Notes under the pieces: generated by a model
The model's database searches: none
What the model was told of the DNA's origin: nothing
Seen by the model: the letters and a program-made list of their open reading frames with translations, nothing else
Source of the DNA: Eutrigla gurnardus
Lineage: Eukaryota > Chordata > Actinopteri > Perciformes > Triglidae
Assembly (NCBI GenBank): GCA_963514095.1
Contig: OY741271.1
Span: 9,049,604 to 9,113,603 of the forward strand
Reading direction: 5' to 3'
DNA length: 64,000 nt
Translations under genes and position numbers: made by a program
Shown here: piece after piece, positions 40,713 through 52,942 of the stretch
Layout: the number at the start of each line of letters is the position of its first letter
Numbering within the stretch: position 1 is the stretch's first letter

Positions 40713-40778
<66 letters not shown>
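40713..40778. repeat. (CA)n microsatellite
   Basis: Perfect CA array of about 66 bp. Confidence 0.97.
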
Positions 40779-40780
<2 letters not shown>

Positions 40781-41184
40781 CTCCCATGCTACTTGTTTAA
40801 GGGCCTTCCATCGACTGCACCCGCTCCCCAGAGTATCGCTGTGTTCACATTGCGGCCGTAGAGGGCAATTTAGACCTGCAACGGGAGATTGATTGTAAAT
40901 TCCACAACCGCTGATTTCTAAATGAGCAAACAGATGTGAAACTTTCCCAACTTCTACCTTCTCCTGCTGCCGGGATATTCCGTCGCGTGGATGTATTCAT
41001 CAACCCGTCTCACAGCCGAGAAGAAGTAGCGCGGTGGTTATCGATCCGGGTCGCTGGGACCCAGAGCCCGGCCGCTGTTCATGTTAGTGATCTAATGAGA
41101 CACTGTTTGCACCTGGGTTGGAATGTGAATGTGGTCCACTGAGTGGAAGGAGAGCAGCCCAGCGGTCTTTTGTCCTCAAGGCCG

Positions 41185-41229
41185 GGACTGTGAAGGACTG
41201 TGAAGGACTGTGAAGGACTGTGAAGGACT
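41185..41229. repeat. 10-bp tandem repeat, 4.5 copies
   Basis: The unit GGACTGTGAA is repeated four times perfectly, then a partial copy. The period of 10 is close to one DNA helical turn. Confidence 0.96.
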
Positions 41230-44200
41230 AACGAGCAAAATATGTGAAGACTTGAGTCTTGAGACTTTTTCTTTTTTGTCCAAATGCTGATGAGCTGACA
41301 AAAAGCTCATGAAGTGTCTTGCTATGTAAAAGAATGTACCCTGGCACCATTCTTTCCACAAGAAAATTGTCACCATCATCTTATAAAACCTGTAACTTAG
41401 TAGTTTCCTAAGTGGCTGCGTGGCCCTGCATTTCCTCAGACTTAATGCCATCATTTTTGAAAAACCCAAATGATTGTACAAAACACCTCTCAGTGACTTG
41501 CTGCACACCCAGGAGCTGCCATCTCTCCCCCTAGCTGTTGTTTGTCACTGTGGAGCATGCCCATTTGTGAACACTTCCTCTCCTTGACACAATGGCCTGT
41601 TTATAGTGGGATTGCACAAGCAAGACGCCATTAAAAATGCTGTTTGTCAGTGGATTGAATAGGTCAGCTTTATAGTGTTTAACCGAATCACCGGGCTGAG
41701 GATGCTGAGCGCATGACTTAGGCTGTCTGGGAACATTGTGCTACTTTGTTTATTGTTTACCTCAATCACATTAACTTCATTCTATCGGTGTTAGGATTGT
41801 GAGAGAAGGCCAATGTACCTTCATTTCTCCCTATAATGGTTGTTTTCTCACTCCTAGATCTAACAATTTTCTTCACAATTAGAATGATAGAATTGCACAA
41901 ACAGTGTGCCCGCCTGCATTAAATATGCCTGCCAAAAAAAAAAGGCAGAGAATCAATCCAAGCGATTCTCATCTATTTGCACTGGATAGATGTGAGGACT
42001 CGCTGCTCCAGCTTCATTCTGTCTTTCCTAGAGAGACTTTTCAGAATAGCATAAATTAAATTGCCGTCGTGTTAAACAGGGTCCTGCAGTATACTGCGAG
42101 GCTGGAATGGGCTCACTGATTTGAGGGATTTATCTGATGTGTGTGTGAGTGAGAGAGAGAGAACGAAGTAGATAAACAGCATGTTTGCCTTTTTTCGTTC
42201 TACATAAGTTTTAAATTAAAATCCACTAGATCTTTGTTATTTTTTCAATCAGAGCCTCAATCTTTGGTGCCAAGCACTCATTACTGTGGTATTTCTGCAT
42301 TTGCTTTGCGGAGACAATTTTCTTGTTTTTCAGTTTATTTCCCCAAAAAATCACTGAAAATGTTAAAGTCGTGACAAAGTCTCTCTGGCTTTTGACCATT
42401 TATAGCCAAGTCACGAGCTACTGTTTGAGCTATGAGCAGCTCAATCATAGTGATATTTCCATATTTCTTCAGTTTCACAGTTTTAAAATTGCTGTGAGGT
42501 AAAACTCCCTGGCAGTCCATCAAAAACAAGTGAAGATCATTTTTTTGTAAAGTTAGAAAGAAAATGAACTTAATTAAATAATAATTAATTGCATTTTGGC
42601 AGCAGAAACGTTTTATCATTAATATTGCGGCTGTGACTGGCAGGTTGGGGAACCACTGACTTTAGGGCAGCTTTAATAAAATGGCAATAGATGTCATTGC
42701 TTTGATATGAGTTAGTGACTGCAAACATGTATTTACATGGGACTGTCGAGAGGAGAGATAAAGCAGAGTGAAGTGTAAGTGAAGTGCTGCATTGATGGGA
42801 TGAATACGAAGCACAATCGCCCCGTCGCCCTCATTTTATTCTACTCAGCTGTCTGTGCCGGCTCCCTGAAGATAAACTGCAGCAATGTTGATTGTTTAAC
42901 AGCAACTTTCAGTCCTGCTGTTTGTATAGCTTCATAGCTGTTAGCTCTGTCCGTGGTATTAGCCTCATTAGCTGTTCGCTCTGTTAGCCAAACACACTGT
43001 AGGACTCCCATCGACTGCTAACAGCTAACTAGCGCTCCTCCTTCCCGACAGTGCTCGCTTCACTTTGTCACTTGCAAAGTAATACTTCTACATACTATTG
43101 CTGAGGTCCAGCAATATGCAAGATTAGCTGGGGACAGACACACACACATGCACGTGCAATACAAACACGCACACTTGCGACCGAATACATCACCTCCTGG
43201 CAAAGTTAATGTGATTAAGTGCACGCCGTTAACCTCATCATGCGTCCGTGGGGACGAGGTGTTGCTTGTCTTCATACAGATGTGCCGGTGTCCGTGTTGA
43301 GGACCAACACCTTCTGTAGCTGACTTTTAAGCAGCTCTGACTAGCATATTGCGCCCAGCGGCCATAACTCATTAGCGAATGTTGATGGCAAAGGCCAAGT
43401 ATGATTAGCAAACGCTTCACTGCACATCAGTGCTGATTTTTGGCTCCCCACCACCACCGGCTCCCGTTAATCAGGTGCTAATGAAAGGAAACTTGTGGCA
43501 TATGCGCCACTTAGTCCAGATGAGTCCTGGTACCTTTTTTTTTTTTTTTGCAGGGCCGGGGTGACATCTGCATGCATCGCTCTCAGGTGCAAGTTCATTG
43601 TTTTCAAACGCAGCATCTTCTTGCTTTCACTGTGCGGTCAGTTTGTGGGCTTGTTTTTGCACATTTTAAACTACTACATAAATAAATGAATTCCTCCTGT
43701 TTGTTGCTGTTGCAGTTTATGTGATGAAAACATTTAATCAGCCAGCCATAGATGCAGTATAAATGTTTGCTGCGATGCTAAATCTGCTAACTGGGTCTAA
43801 TGCGTTTCATCTCCCTGCAGGGTGAAGCCTGTTGTAGAACTCAATAAATGCATTATTGATAATGTGTGATCGTGACCTTTTAAGAGGTAAACAAACGAGC
43901 AGTTAATAGCGACCTGGCTGCACTCCACCACCTGTTTTGACTGTGGTCTACTTGGGAGATCAAATCAGTGTCACTATCCAATCAGAGAGAACAGATACTA
44001 GGATTGCCACTCGCTCGACACAAGACTTCCTGCACAAACTCACCATTACATTATCTGTATTTACTCAACCCAGATTTAAAGCCTTTAGCAGCCTGCAAAA
44101 CAACCCTGTAAACGACGTACACTATGCCGTACTGTTGACGACAGTCAGACATTCCTGTATTTGCTTGCAATGAAAGGACTCAGCGTGTCACATGACATCT

Positions 44201-45569
44201 CTATTACAGAGGGAGTAAAATGTCGAAGACAAAAGGACATGAAACCAGAAGTGAGTCGAGTCCAACCACGCGATGGGAAATAGGCGTTAGATCGTCTTTG
44301 TTGCTTTCAAAAGGAGTCTTTATCCCAGAGAGGTTAAAGAGTACGTCTGTCAGCTTTTGTCTTCTCTTCTCATCTTTCCTCTCAGGAATTGGATTACAGG
44401 TCTGAGATAAGGTCAGTTGTAAGTCAGTCAGCGTTTTGACGGAGTGGTCATCATCACAGCTTTGTCGTCACACAAAGCCCGGATTGATTGATGCAACCAA
44501 ACACATCATCATCATCATCTTTTTTGATATCTGCAGCATTTTTTATTAGCAGGAAGGACATTCGGTGCCTCTTCAGAATGTTAATAATTAACAGTTAACT
44601 CTAATGGACGATAATCATTTTGACCGATGGATGCTATCAGTGAACAAAAAACGCTGATGACGTCTTACGGGGAAAGGCGTCTGCATGTCTCCATGACAAC
44701 GCATGCAGCATGGTGGCTGCTAACCCCCCCTGACTAAAACTAGTGATCAGTTGGCTGTTTTGTGCATCACTTTGAGGAAGTGTGTTTTTTTAATGTGTTC
44801 AAATTGTTGTGAAGGTGTTGTTCAGATTGGTCAGGCGGTCTCCCTTGAGATGAGGGTTAATGACTATGCTCTTTTCAGCTAACTTCTAAAACGTGTTTTA
44901 ATATTCGCTGATGATCAACCGAAGACTTTTAAGTGTTTTTTGTGAAATTGCACGCCGTCCTTAAAGACCGCTCATCTCCGTCTGTTTGTCATAAATGCCA
45001 CATCCAGACGATTTAATCCCGTCCCGTCTCCTTGCTGTCACTCAGCAGAATAAATGGGCCCTCTGCAGGCGTTTCAGCACCCCACTCGTGTTTTACTGCA
45101 CTTTTCAAGCGTGAGATATCTGCCACTGGAAAATGACAGCTGCCGTACAAAACAGTCTATTTTGGAATCACAAGACCACGCAACATTTTAATGTTTTATC
45201 ATCTGTCATTTGTATTTTTCTTTAACATTTATCTTTTTTTAAATGCAGCAATTAAAGTAACAGTTCTGTGTCCCTTAGATGGGTTTTTTTTTTTTTCAAC
45301 GTGTAGCATCGGTCACATCTCAGACATCGCGGTAAAATCTCCTCATGCTTGTAACTGTACCCTCCACAACAGTACTTTGCTGTGAGTGTGGCCACCAGCA
45401 GACTGGAGTATGATGAGGGCTTTCCGTGGTTCATTTTCCATTCTCAAGGGTAAAACAGCAAAGCGTGTAAAAGAGAGCAACAGCTGCAGTTCAGTGGAGC
45501 TCTTTGAAGAACTACATCAAACACAGAGAATCATCTTCCAGCCATTGGCCTCACAGTAGAGAAAATGAG

Positions 45570-45602
<33 letters not shown>
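45570..45602. repeat. (GT)n microsatellite
   Basis: GT array of about 33 bp. Confidence 0.95.
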
Positions 45603-45604
<2 letters not shown>

Positions 45605-46452
45605 AGAGGTGTGCAGGACTGTTAATCCTTTGGCCTTCCCTCAGTCCCTGCCTCCTGCTCTTCATCACTGGGTTTAGATACCCGGCTGCACGTTCTCATC
45701 CATATTTAGTTCTTGGATCTTGGTCCGTATTGATCTAGTCTGTTAATCTTGTTTATTTTCTGACCGTTCCATGCTGCCTTTTTCTTGCTCCCATTCTGAC
45801 CCTTTCCCTTATCTCACTTCCACACACTTCTCTCCACAGCACCTCTCAGCTTTAAGCCAATCCCTGCTCGCTCGTCCCGTCTTTGTCTAAACCCTCCCCA
45901 CTCTCATACTAAACATTATTTATGATGTAATACTTGGCTCACCAGTTGGCTATCAAATCTTTTCCATTGTTGTTATATTGATGAGTATTGTTATAATTCT
46001 TATCATTACTACCATTATCATTATTAGTTTCATACATGTATTTACGTATTGAGTCTGCAGTTAGACTGTGTTTTCCTAAATACCAGGGATGTTTTCCACA
46101 AAAAAAGGGAAAGAAGGTAGTGCTGTGGACACCATTCTTTCCATGTTTAGTTTTTGAATGCATTATATAATTTATACATTGAATCCATTTTACACTGCAA
46201 TCGGATAGAAAGAAAACCAAAATGACATACATTAAACATGGACACAGCATTCACATATAGAACAGTAAGATTGAAAGCAAATGATAAGTAAGTATAAATA
46301 ATAATGAATAAAAGATCATTTAGTTATAAGTTGATATGTTCATGGTTTGATGCTGCATAGTTTAGGATTGGTTCTTACAATGGCGGGGTCCCTTCCACCC
46401 TTCCTGCCCCTCTACTGCCAGCACCCTTGCTTGGACCTCACCCATCATTTTG

Positions 46453-46453
46453 C

Positions 46454-46498
<45 letters not shown>
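46453..46498. repeat. (CAGA)n tetranucleotide microsatellite
   Basis: About 11.5 perfect CAGA units, the only long tetranucleotide array noticed. Confidence 0.97.
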
Positions 46499-47300
46499 TA
46501 TCCTGACAAAATAATTAAAGTGGAGCTGAAACGGCATTTCAAGAGTATCCATCTTCCCTAAGGTGACGTATTTCTGAGTGAAACAGGAGGCAGGCAATGT
46601 TGGGAGGAATTTAATTTGATCATTCAAAAGTGTATCTTACGACCTTGTCTGGCTCTGTGCAGAGCTGAAGTAGCAGATTGATGGATGGATGGCATGATAT
46701 TATTGGTGGAAGTTGGTTGGTACAAGCTGATGTAAGCACACGTCATTATTTTTGCTTTCCAGGAAAAACCAAATTGGATTTTGAGTAATAAAGACCAAGG
46801 ACTTCATTTTTTTGTATTCTTGTTCCATCATATGTTGTTTAATAGCTGCACAATGTCACTGGAGCTTTGATGGAAAAGGGTTGAAGAAAATGTTCATTTC
46901 AGCTCCATTTGCCTCTGTGCTCGTTGGCTGCTGCAGTCGATGTCTCCAGGATCACATTTTGCCACATTGACATACACACAGACTCACCAGATGAAAACAA
47001 TCAGCATCGCTGTCGCATCGAGTAAATACTGATTACTGCAGTTTTATGTATGGAACTGGAATTAGGTGCTATACCTACCGTAGCATAAAAACAGGAAGAA
47101 AGGGGAAAACGCTAACTGGGCTCTGCCTATATGCCTCGCTCTTGGACAGGAAGACAATAAACATACTGTACCGTACTGTAAATGTTTTATTGCATAGTCT
47201 GTCTCTTTTCTTGCACTGCTCTCTTGCAGTATTTTATCTACAGTACTTTAACTCCTACATCCCAGCATTGCTGCTTCTCTCTCTGTCACACTGTCTCTCT

Positions 47301-47360
47301 CTTCTTCTTCTTCTTCCTGGAGGAGGAGGAGGAGGAGGAAGAGGAGGAGGGGGTGGGGGG
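47301..47360 (+). repeat. (CTT)n-(GGA)n purine-pyrimidine switch
   Basis: A CTT run (47301-47316) is followed after four bases by a GGA/GAG run with one GAAGA interruption and a terminal G-rich block. In RNA the two arms can pair with G-U wobbles. Confidence 0.9.
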
Positions 47361-47470
47361 TTCTTGATTAAAACACACACTGCCAACTCCCCCCACATCG
47401 CATCATTGCATTTGATTAGCTACAACCCCCTGCTCCTTCCTTTATCACAACCAGCGCAACAGGAAGCACC

Positions 47471-47475
47471 ACACA

Positions 47476-47538
<63 letters not shown>
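47471..47538. repeat. (CA)n microsatellite
   Basis: CA array of about 68 bp with one CTCA interruption at the left. Confidence 0.96.
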
Positions 47539-47541
<3 letters not shown>

Positions 47542-49751
47542 TACGTTAGCATCACATGCTGACTTATCTGAACTGCCTGCGAACGTACACTGGCATATAG
47601 GAGCACACACAATCTCCACGTGCACACATCTGGGCTGCCGCTGGTGCCGTGGCAGCAGGGCATCCGGTAAAGCCAGCATGGCGCTGACAGCTCCCTGTCC
47701 CTAATGAAGCATTAATAAACTGCAGCACAAAACAGTTGATCAGAGGGAAGCAGAGCTCCCCACCTGCCCGGCTGTCTGCTGGCTGCCACGGGGAGAGATG
47801 AGAGGGGGGAGCGGATCACCGTAATCCCCCATCTTCCAAACCCCCATTCCCCACCGTGCAGCGAGACATCACCCAGCCAGCCCAACCCCCCGCATCAAAA
47901 TTACAATTCTCAACAGATTTGGTTTAGTTGGAATTCTTTGAAAAGTTCTTTCTATCTGCAGCTGGAATAGAGTGATGGGGAAGGTGTGTATCCAGGAATC
48001 GCCGAATGAATTCACAATTAGGCAAAGCAGGCAGTCCATTCACAATGTGTCTCCCACTGGCAGACAATGTGGGCACTCTGATTCAAATGATGCAAACCTG
48101 CTGAGTGAAGATATTCCAGGTGGTTTCGTTCAAATGATGCATGCCCGTGATTAGACGGATTGGAGCAATTGTTCAGTTTAGGAGCCAATGGAAGCCAGGT
48201 CCAGCTGTGATTAACTATCCAAAGTGCTGTTGGAGATGCAGTCCCTTAAATGCAAATTAATCAACATTAAGTCTCTGTCTGAAGTCTGTTTCGTTGTGTA
48301 AGAGATTACGTAATATCCTTTAATTGGGCCCCGGAATGTCAGCTGTGTTTTTGGTGTGTCTTCTCCTTACCTCATCATATGCTGGAGATGTCATCTCTGT
48401 TTGTGCTGGAATTGCTTCCGTGTCACTTTGCGTTTTATCTCTCTGTCTATCTGTATCCTGATCTGCCTTTTTTTCTCATTATCTTTGCAGTCTAAACCTA
48501 GCTGAGCTTTACTCCAGCGAGGAAGACTGATCTAATTGGCAGCGAGGATCATTCTAATTTAGCGAAGCCAGCTCTGCTGACTCTTTCAGCCTTCTCCTCT
48601 CCCTTTCTCCCATTTTTTTGCCACGTTTCACATGATAATAATGAGCAAATATAAGCGAGATCCCCCTGAAGTTTGCTGTGGTGAGTGTATTTTTATTTTA
48701 TTTTTTTCTTTGGGGGCTTGTTACACCGATCACATTCGCCCAGGCAATTTGCCTGCTTGTCTGAGTCTGAGAAGGGAGGCTTATCTGCACTAACGCCCCA
48801 TCGAGGCTGCGCTTCGTATCCAAATCGGCCCCTGTTAGCATTCAAATCAGCAGCCCCCACCCTCCCACCCCTATTCTACCTAGCTCTTGTGCTCCTTACC
48901 GTCGCCCCCCCCACCCCTCGCTGCTGTCAACGCGGCAGCTTCGCTCGGAGGAGAAGAAGGCTGGAGAGAGAAAGCCGGGCTATTATTTAATGAGATCAAG
49001 GAGTGCGAGGACAATGCTGTTTACTGTCACAAAGCAAACAGGGGCCCCTCCCTGCAGGTGAAGGAGATCACCGGGCCTCTCCCTCCTCCTCTACACCTTA
49101 ACAACCACCATTTCACCCAAGCCGCAAGCGCTCCGACAAGGTGCTTTTCCTTGTCAGGACACATGCCTCCTCCTCCCCTTCCCAAGACAAGACACATCAA
49201 AACAGCACGGCTGAAGGTTATTTCTAATAGTACTGGATGCTACATAACAAGTGCTACTTTCTAAGTGCAAATCGTGTAGCAATTGTTGCTCGTGTGCGAT
49301 CGCTGCTGCTGTGATTTAACATGACCTTTTTTAACTGCAACAAGGTCATTAATGCAGGGCTGTTTTCCACAGGCCATCAGCGTCTCATTATTCATACAAT
49401 TAGACGACATTAGCAGCCAAGTGTCCCGGTCGCTAAATAGTCCACATTGGCTGCCATTACCCCGCCGTCAACGGCTCACAGCGGCTTACGGTTTCCGCAA
49501 ATCTCCCTTAGTTAGAGCTGTAATTTAGCACTTTATTTTGAAGTCACTTTTGAAGTGCCTTTGTCATAAATTAGGTCTGGAGTCCGTTCCTGCTGCAAGA
49601 CAGAACAAATATAAAATGAACAAAGAAGTGTTCGTTAACGAGTCTCACGCACCAAACCTCAAAGGACTTGACAGGAGGGAGCGGGAAAAGAAGTGTGTGT
49701 GGGGGGGGGGGGGATGTGTCATGAAGATGAGGAAAGCAAGATGTGTGTGTT

Positions 49752-49785
<34 letters not shown>

Positions 49786-50739
49786 GGGGAGAGCTATCCT
49801 TTGATCAAGAGTGCTTCTCGTAGCACTCCTGTCTCCCTACACATCCATAATATATCTCCACACACATCTCAGTCGCAGAAAGAAAAAAAAATGCTAAGCA
49901 AATAATTTGTGATTCAATATTCCCGCTCCCCCTTTTCAATGAAATGCGTTCATGTCGGTTATAACAAAAGAGGGGATAATATCAGACACGGGTAAATATT
50001 TACTCTAAAAGTGGCGGGCTTAGGAAATGAGAGGCCCGCCGATGATCTGCATCTCTCACAGGAGAGCCTGTTTGTCCACGACAGTCATAAATATGGATCA
50101 TGCAGCGGGATGACAGCGATTGTAATCTGATGGCCGCCTTTTGTCGAGCATATGAAACCCAGGAAAAGCCCGCCGTCGGTTGTGAACACGGGCGAAATTA
50201 AAAGTTGCACCCCGTCCTATCACCACAATGAGTCACTCAGCGACAAGTGGCATGCTGTTTAATTAGAGTGGAATCAGAGTCCTCAGGGGGAGGAATGACT
50301 CTCTCCCCTTTCCCCTCCTCCCTCTCTCTCTCTCGGTCTCATTTGTGGTAAGGTAAATATTCAGAGGGTCGCTTTTCAGCCGTGTCGATTAAAGCATGCT
50401 TGAGCATAGCAATAGAGAATGCGTTGTGAATGCCAAAGCTCCTGAATCGATGCGAGGCTGCGCTGCAAAATGAGACACAACTCGTTCGCGCGAGCAGACA
50501 GCTGTGGCAGTGCGTCCTTACCCAGGGGTGTCGAGTACTTCTTCAAACCCACAATAACTGCACCGGGCTTCCAAAAGTGCAACCAGCCGCCACTTAAATA
50601 AGGCGGCCTGTCATCCGAGGTGCACTCAATTCAGCTGTGATGTGCAGCAGCGTGCGTCCCGGAGTGCACTCGGTTGACACGCGTATTCTTCTCCCTCTGC
50701 TTTGGACTAACCCTTTGTTCCTCTGTCTGTCCCCCGCAG

Positions 50740-50964
50740 CCCTGAAGGACCCCTGCACCGAGGTGGTCTGCAGCTACGGCAGCACCTGCATCCAGTCGTC
50801 GGACGGCCTGGCGGCGAAATGCATGTGTCCCCTCGGCTGCGAGGGCAAGCGCGAGCAGACGGTGTGCGGCAGCGACGGGAAGGACTACCGCAACGAGTGT
50901 GAGCTCCATCAGCACGCCTGCAAGAACCAGAGGAACATACGAGTGCAATACCAAGGGCACTGCG
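50740..50964 (+). CDS. agrn: agrin exon: follistatin/Kazal module 2 (FS2)
   Basis: This 225-bp exon has an acceptor in a CT-rich tract ending CCCCCGCAG at 50739 and donor GTGAGC at 50965, in phase 1 on both sides. Joined to FS1, its first codon reads TCC. It encodes about 75 residues starting SLKDPCTEVVC, with all ten module cysteines: DPC, VVC, STC, AKC, MC, GC, then the Kazal core TVCGSDGKDYRNEC, HAC and QGHC. The pattern DPC-x4-C-S-x-GSTC matches agrin FS2 as I know it from human. The exon is much richer in G+C than the flanking intron. Upstream in-frame sequence back to an ATG at 50637 is intron and should not be counted. It follows FS1 after a 19-kb intron with no exon between, which agrees with agrin, where FS1 and FS2 are adjacent. 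Confidence 0.95.
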
Positions 50965-52942
50965 GTGAGCTCTCTCCTCATGTTGACTTTACCCACCACA
51001 GCATCACGGCGCCTTGTTCACATGTGTTGGAGGGTTTATTAAATCTACAATAAGCAAGAGAAAAGCAGAAACCTGGATGCTCATTTTCTGGAATTGTTAC
51101 TTTTCTCTCTCCTCTATATTCTCTGCCTTCTTCTCTCCACTCTGTTTGCTACCTCCGGCTTTGTTGTTTCTCCTTCATACCCCCACTTACTTGTGGCCTC
51201 TGCTAATTCTCATTTCTCATTCAGGTTGCCTTGCTTCACTCAGGTACTCCTGGGGTGCAAATTGGTGTTTTCTCTAAGTAGGTCTGTAGAGCTGTCGTTT
51301 TCGTCAGGCCCGGCTTTTTTGGGTTATTTTTTTTTGCTAATCCTTGTTATCATCAGGTGATAGTTGTTTACTCCCAAGGCGTTCAACTTTGAGTTTTTCT
51401 TTTTTGTTTGTTTGGAGCCAGATGGAGGGAGAGAAAAGCAGACAAAAGCTCTGTCTCTTAGCAGCAGGAGCCTCTGGGAGACAGAGCGGGGGGGTGGGGG
51501 AAGAGAGATGGATGCGCGGGTCCGCCGGCGGAAGGTCGCTCGTATAAATCCAGCTTGAGCTGGCCAAAGTGACCTGAGCGGCCCCGTCCTCCCTGGGGAG
51601 GGCCGGGGCTCAGGGGACCGGTCGGCCCTGATGGCACTCTAAATCTTCCTACAGCCATTTCATCTAAAACCTTGGCTATTTCAAGTTGCTAGCACCTAGC
51701 CCGACAAATGCAGTTGATTTATCCGCGCTGCTAGTTTTTACAGCAAACAGGCCGTTCTTTTTGTAATTACCCTCCTTGCTCAGCTAGAGGAAAGCATGGA
51801 TCCGGGAAGCTGTTCTTCTCACTTAATGGGAGGTAATGGTCTTTCCCTCAGATAATGGTCTTGCTGCCGGCTCAGGCACTGCGTTATGCAGAAACGCAGC
51901 ATGCATTACGATAAAACCCCCTCTTTGCGTGGTTGCTAGTCTCAGTGTGAGCCTTTGCATACTGCTGATAGAAAACAGGCCGGCCGTGGTCACCTCGCCT
52001 CCCGGCCCTCCACCGCCAAAACACTCGGTCCCTTTCTCTCTCCCAGCATTGTCACTCTTTGTATCCTTGCCAGAGGTTTCCCCTTCTTCTCTTCCTTCCT
52101 CCTCCTTTCCTGATGATGGGGTGTTTCATCCTCGGTGTGTTTTGAATGACTAGGCAGCGGCTTGGCAGTGATGCGATATGTCACGGTGCTACATAAATCC
52201 TTTGTCTTCCCACATGCTGAAAGCGTGGCGGGCAGGATAAAGCTCGGGCTCCTGTTTCAAGGAGTAACGCCCCCGGTCTCACACATCCACAAACCAATTC
52301 CATTATGATCACGAACTGATACAGCCCAGAGTGCCAGACCAACGTTGCCCTGGAACGAGGGAGATGCCAGGGAGCAAATCAAGCCGACCGTCTCTTCATC
52401 CATTTCCTTGTCTCCCTCTCACATCCAAGGTCCCAGTCTGAGCTGCTCTCAGCTGCTGGGCCACGGATGATATCTGACCAGCTGAAGGATCGTGTCTCCT
52501 CTTCCCTTTTTCTTTTTTTATTTTAGTGTTCTCCTTTCTCTTCTGTTGTATTTTCTTTTGGAACTTACTAGACAAACAAAAGTTAATGCATTCATCCTAT
52601 ACTGAGATGCTAATTTGTCCTGAAAAAACATGACAGGTATGTTGTTTACTGCAATTTTAAAGCGGGCTCAACAAAGCTCTAACAGGAGCTTGACTTTGGA
52701 GAATCAAACGATTTTCAGACAATTAAGCCAGGACACACCTGTTATATTCCTTGTCTTGGCTGATATATTGTTGTTCACTTTTCCACAAAGGACTTAAAGA
52801 TGTACAGAGATGTTTTTAGTTAAAGGTTTCCTGTTCCCCCAGGGTCCAATTAACGCAAGCAGATTTTTAAATGTTACCTCTCAAATACATGAGTCAAATA
52901 CCGTGTTGCAGTACATATTCATGAAGAGCTTTCTCTCCACAG
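50965..52942 (+). other. agrn: intron between FS2 and FS3
   Basis: This 1978-bp intron has donor GTGAGC and acceptor CTCCACAG, phase 1. No exon or large repeat was seen inside. The content is CT-rich stretches and a GC-rich patch around 51.48-51.63 kb. Open frames here have no recognisable protein features. Confidence 0.9.

Larger units (their letters stand above)
31740..50739 (+). other. agrn: large intron between FS1 and FS2 (19.0 kb)
   Basis: The intron starts with GTAAGT and ends with CCCCCGCAG. No additional FS exon is expected or seen. It contains a GTTCA-rich transposon-like element (36.1-36.7 kb), a polypyrimidine tract (38.99-39.24 kb), a cluster of long CA/GT arrays at 39.3-40.8 kb, a decamer tandem repeat (41.19 kb), (CAGA)n (46.45 kb) and a CTT/GGA purine-pyrimidine switch (47.3 kb). 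Repeat-poor segments at about 43.34-43.49, 48.0-48.4, 49.31-49.52 and 50.04-50.27 kb have the look of conserved non-coding sequence, which only a comparison with other species can confirm. Confidence 0.9.

Noticed and set aside
44220..44405. Short open frame starting ATGTCGAAGACAAAAGG
   Set aside because: It looks protein-like at the start but loses any pattern, with no splice support.
52810..52942. Open frame upstream of FS3 that continues into the exon
   Set aside because: This is intron sequence. The acceptor at 52942 and the phase-1 junction define the exon start.
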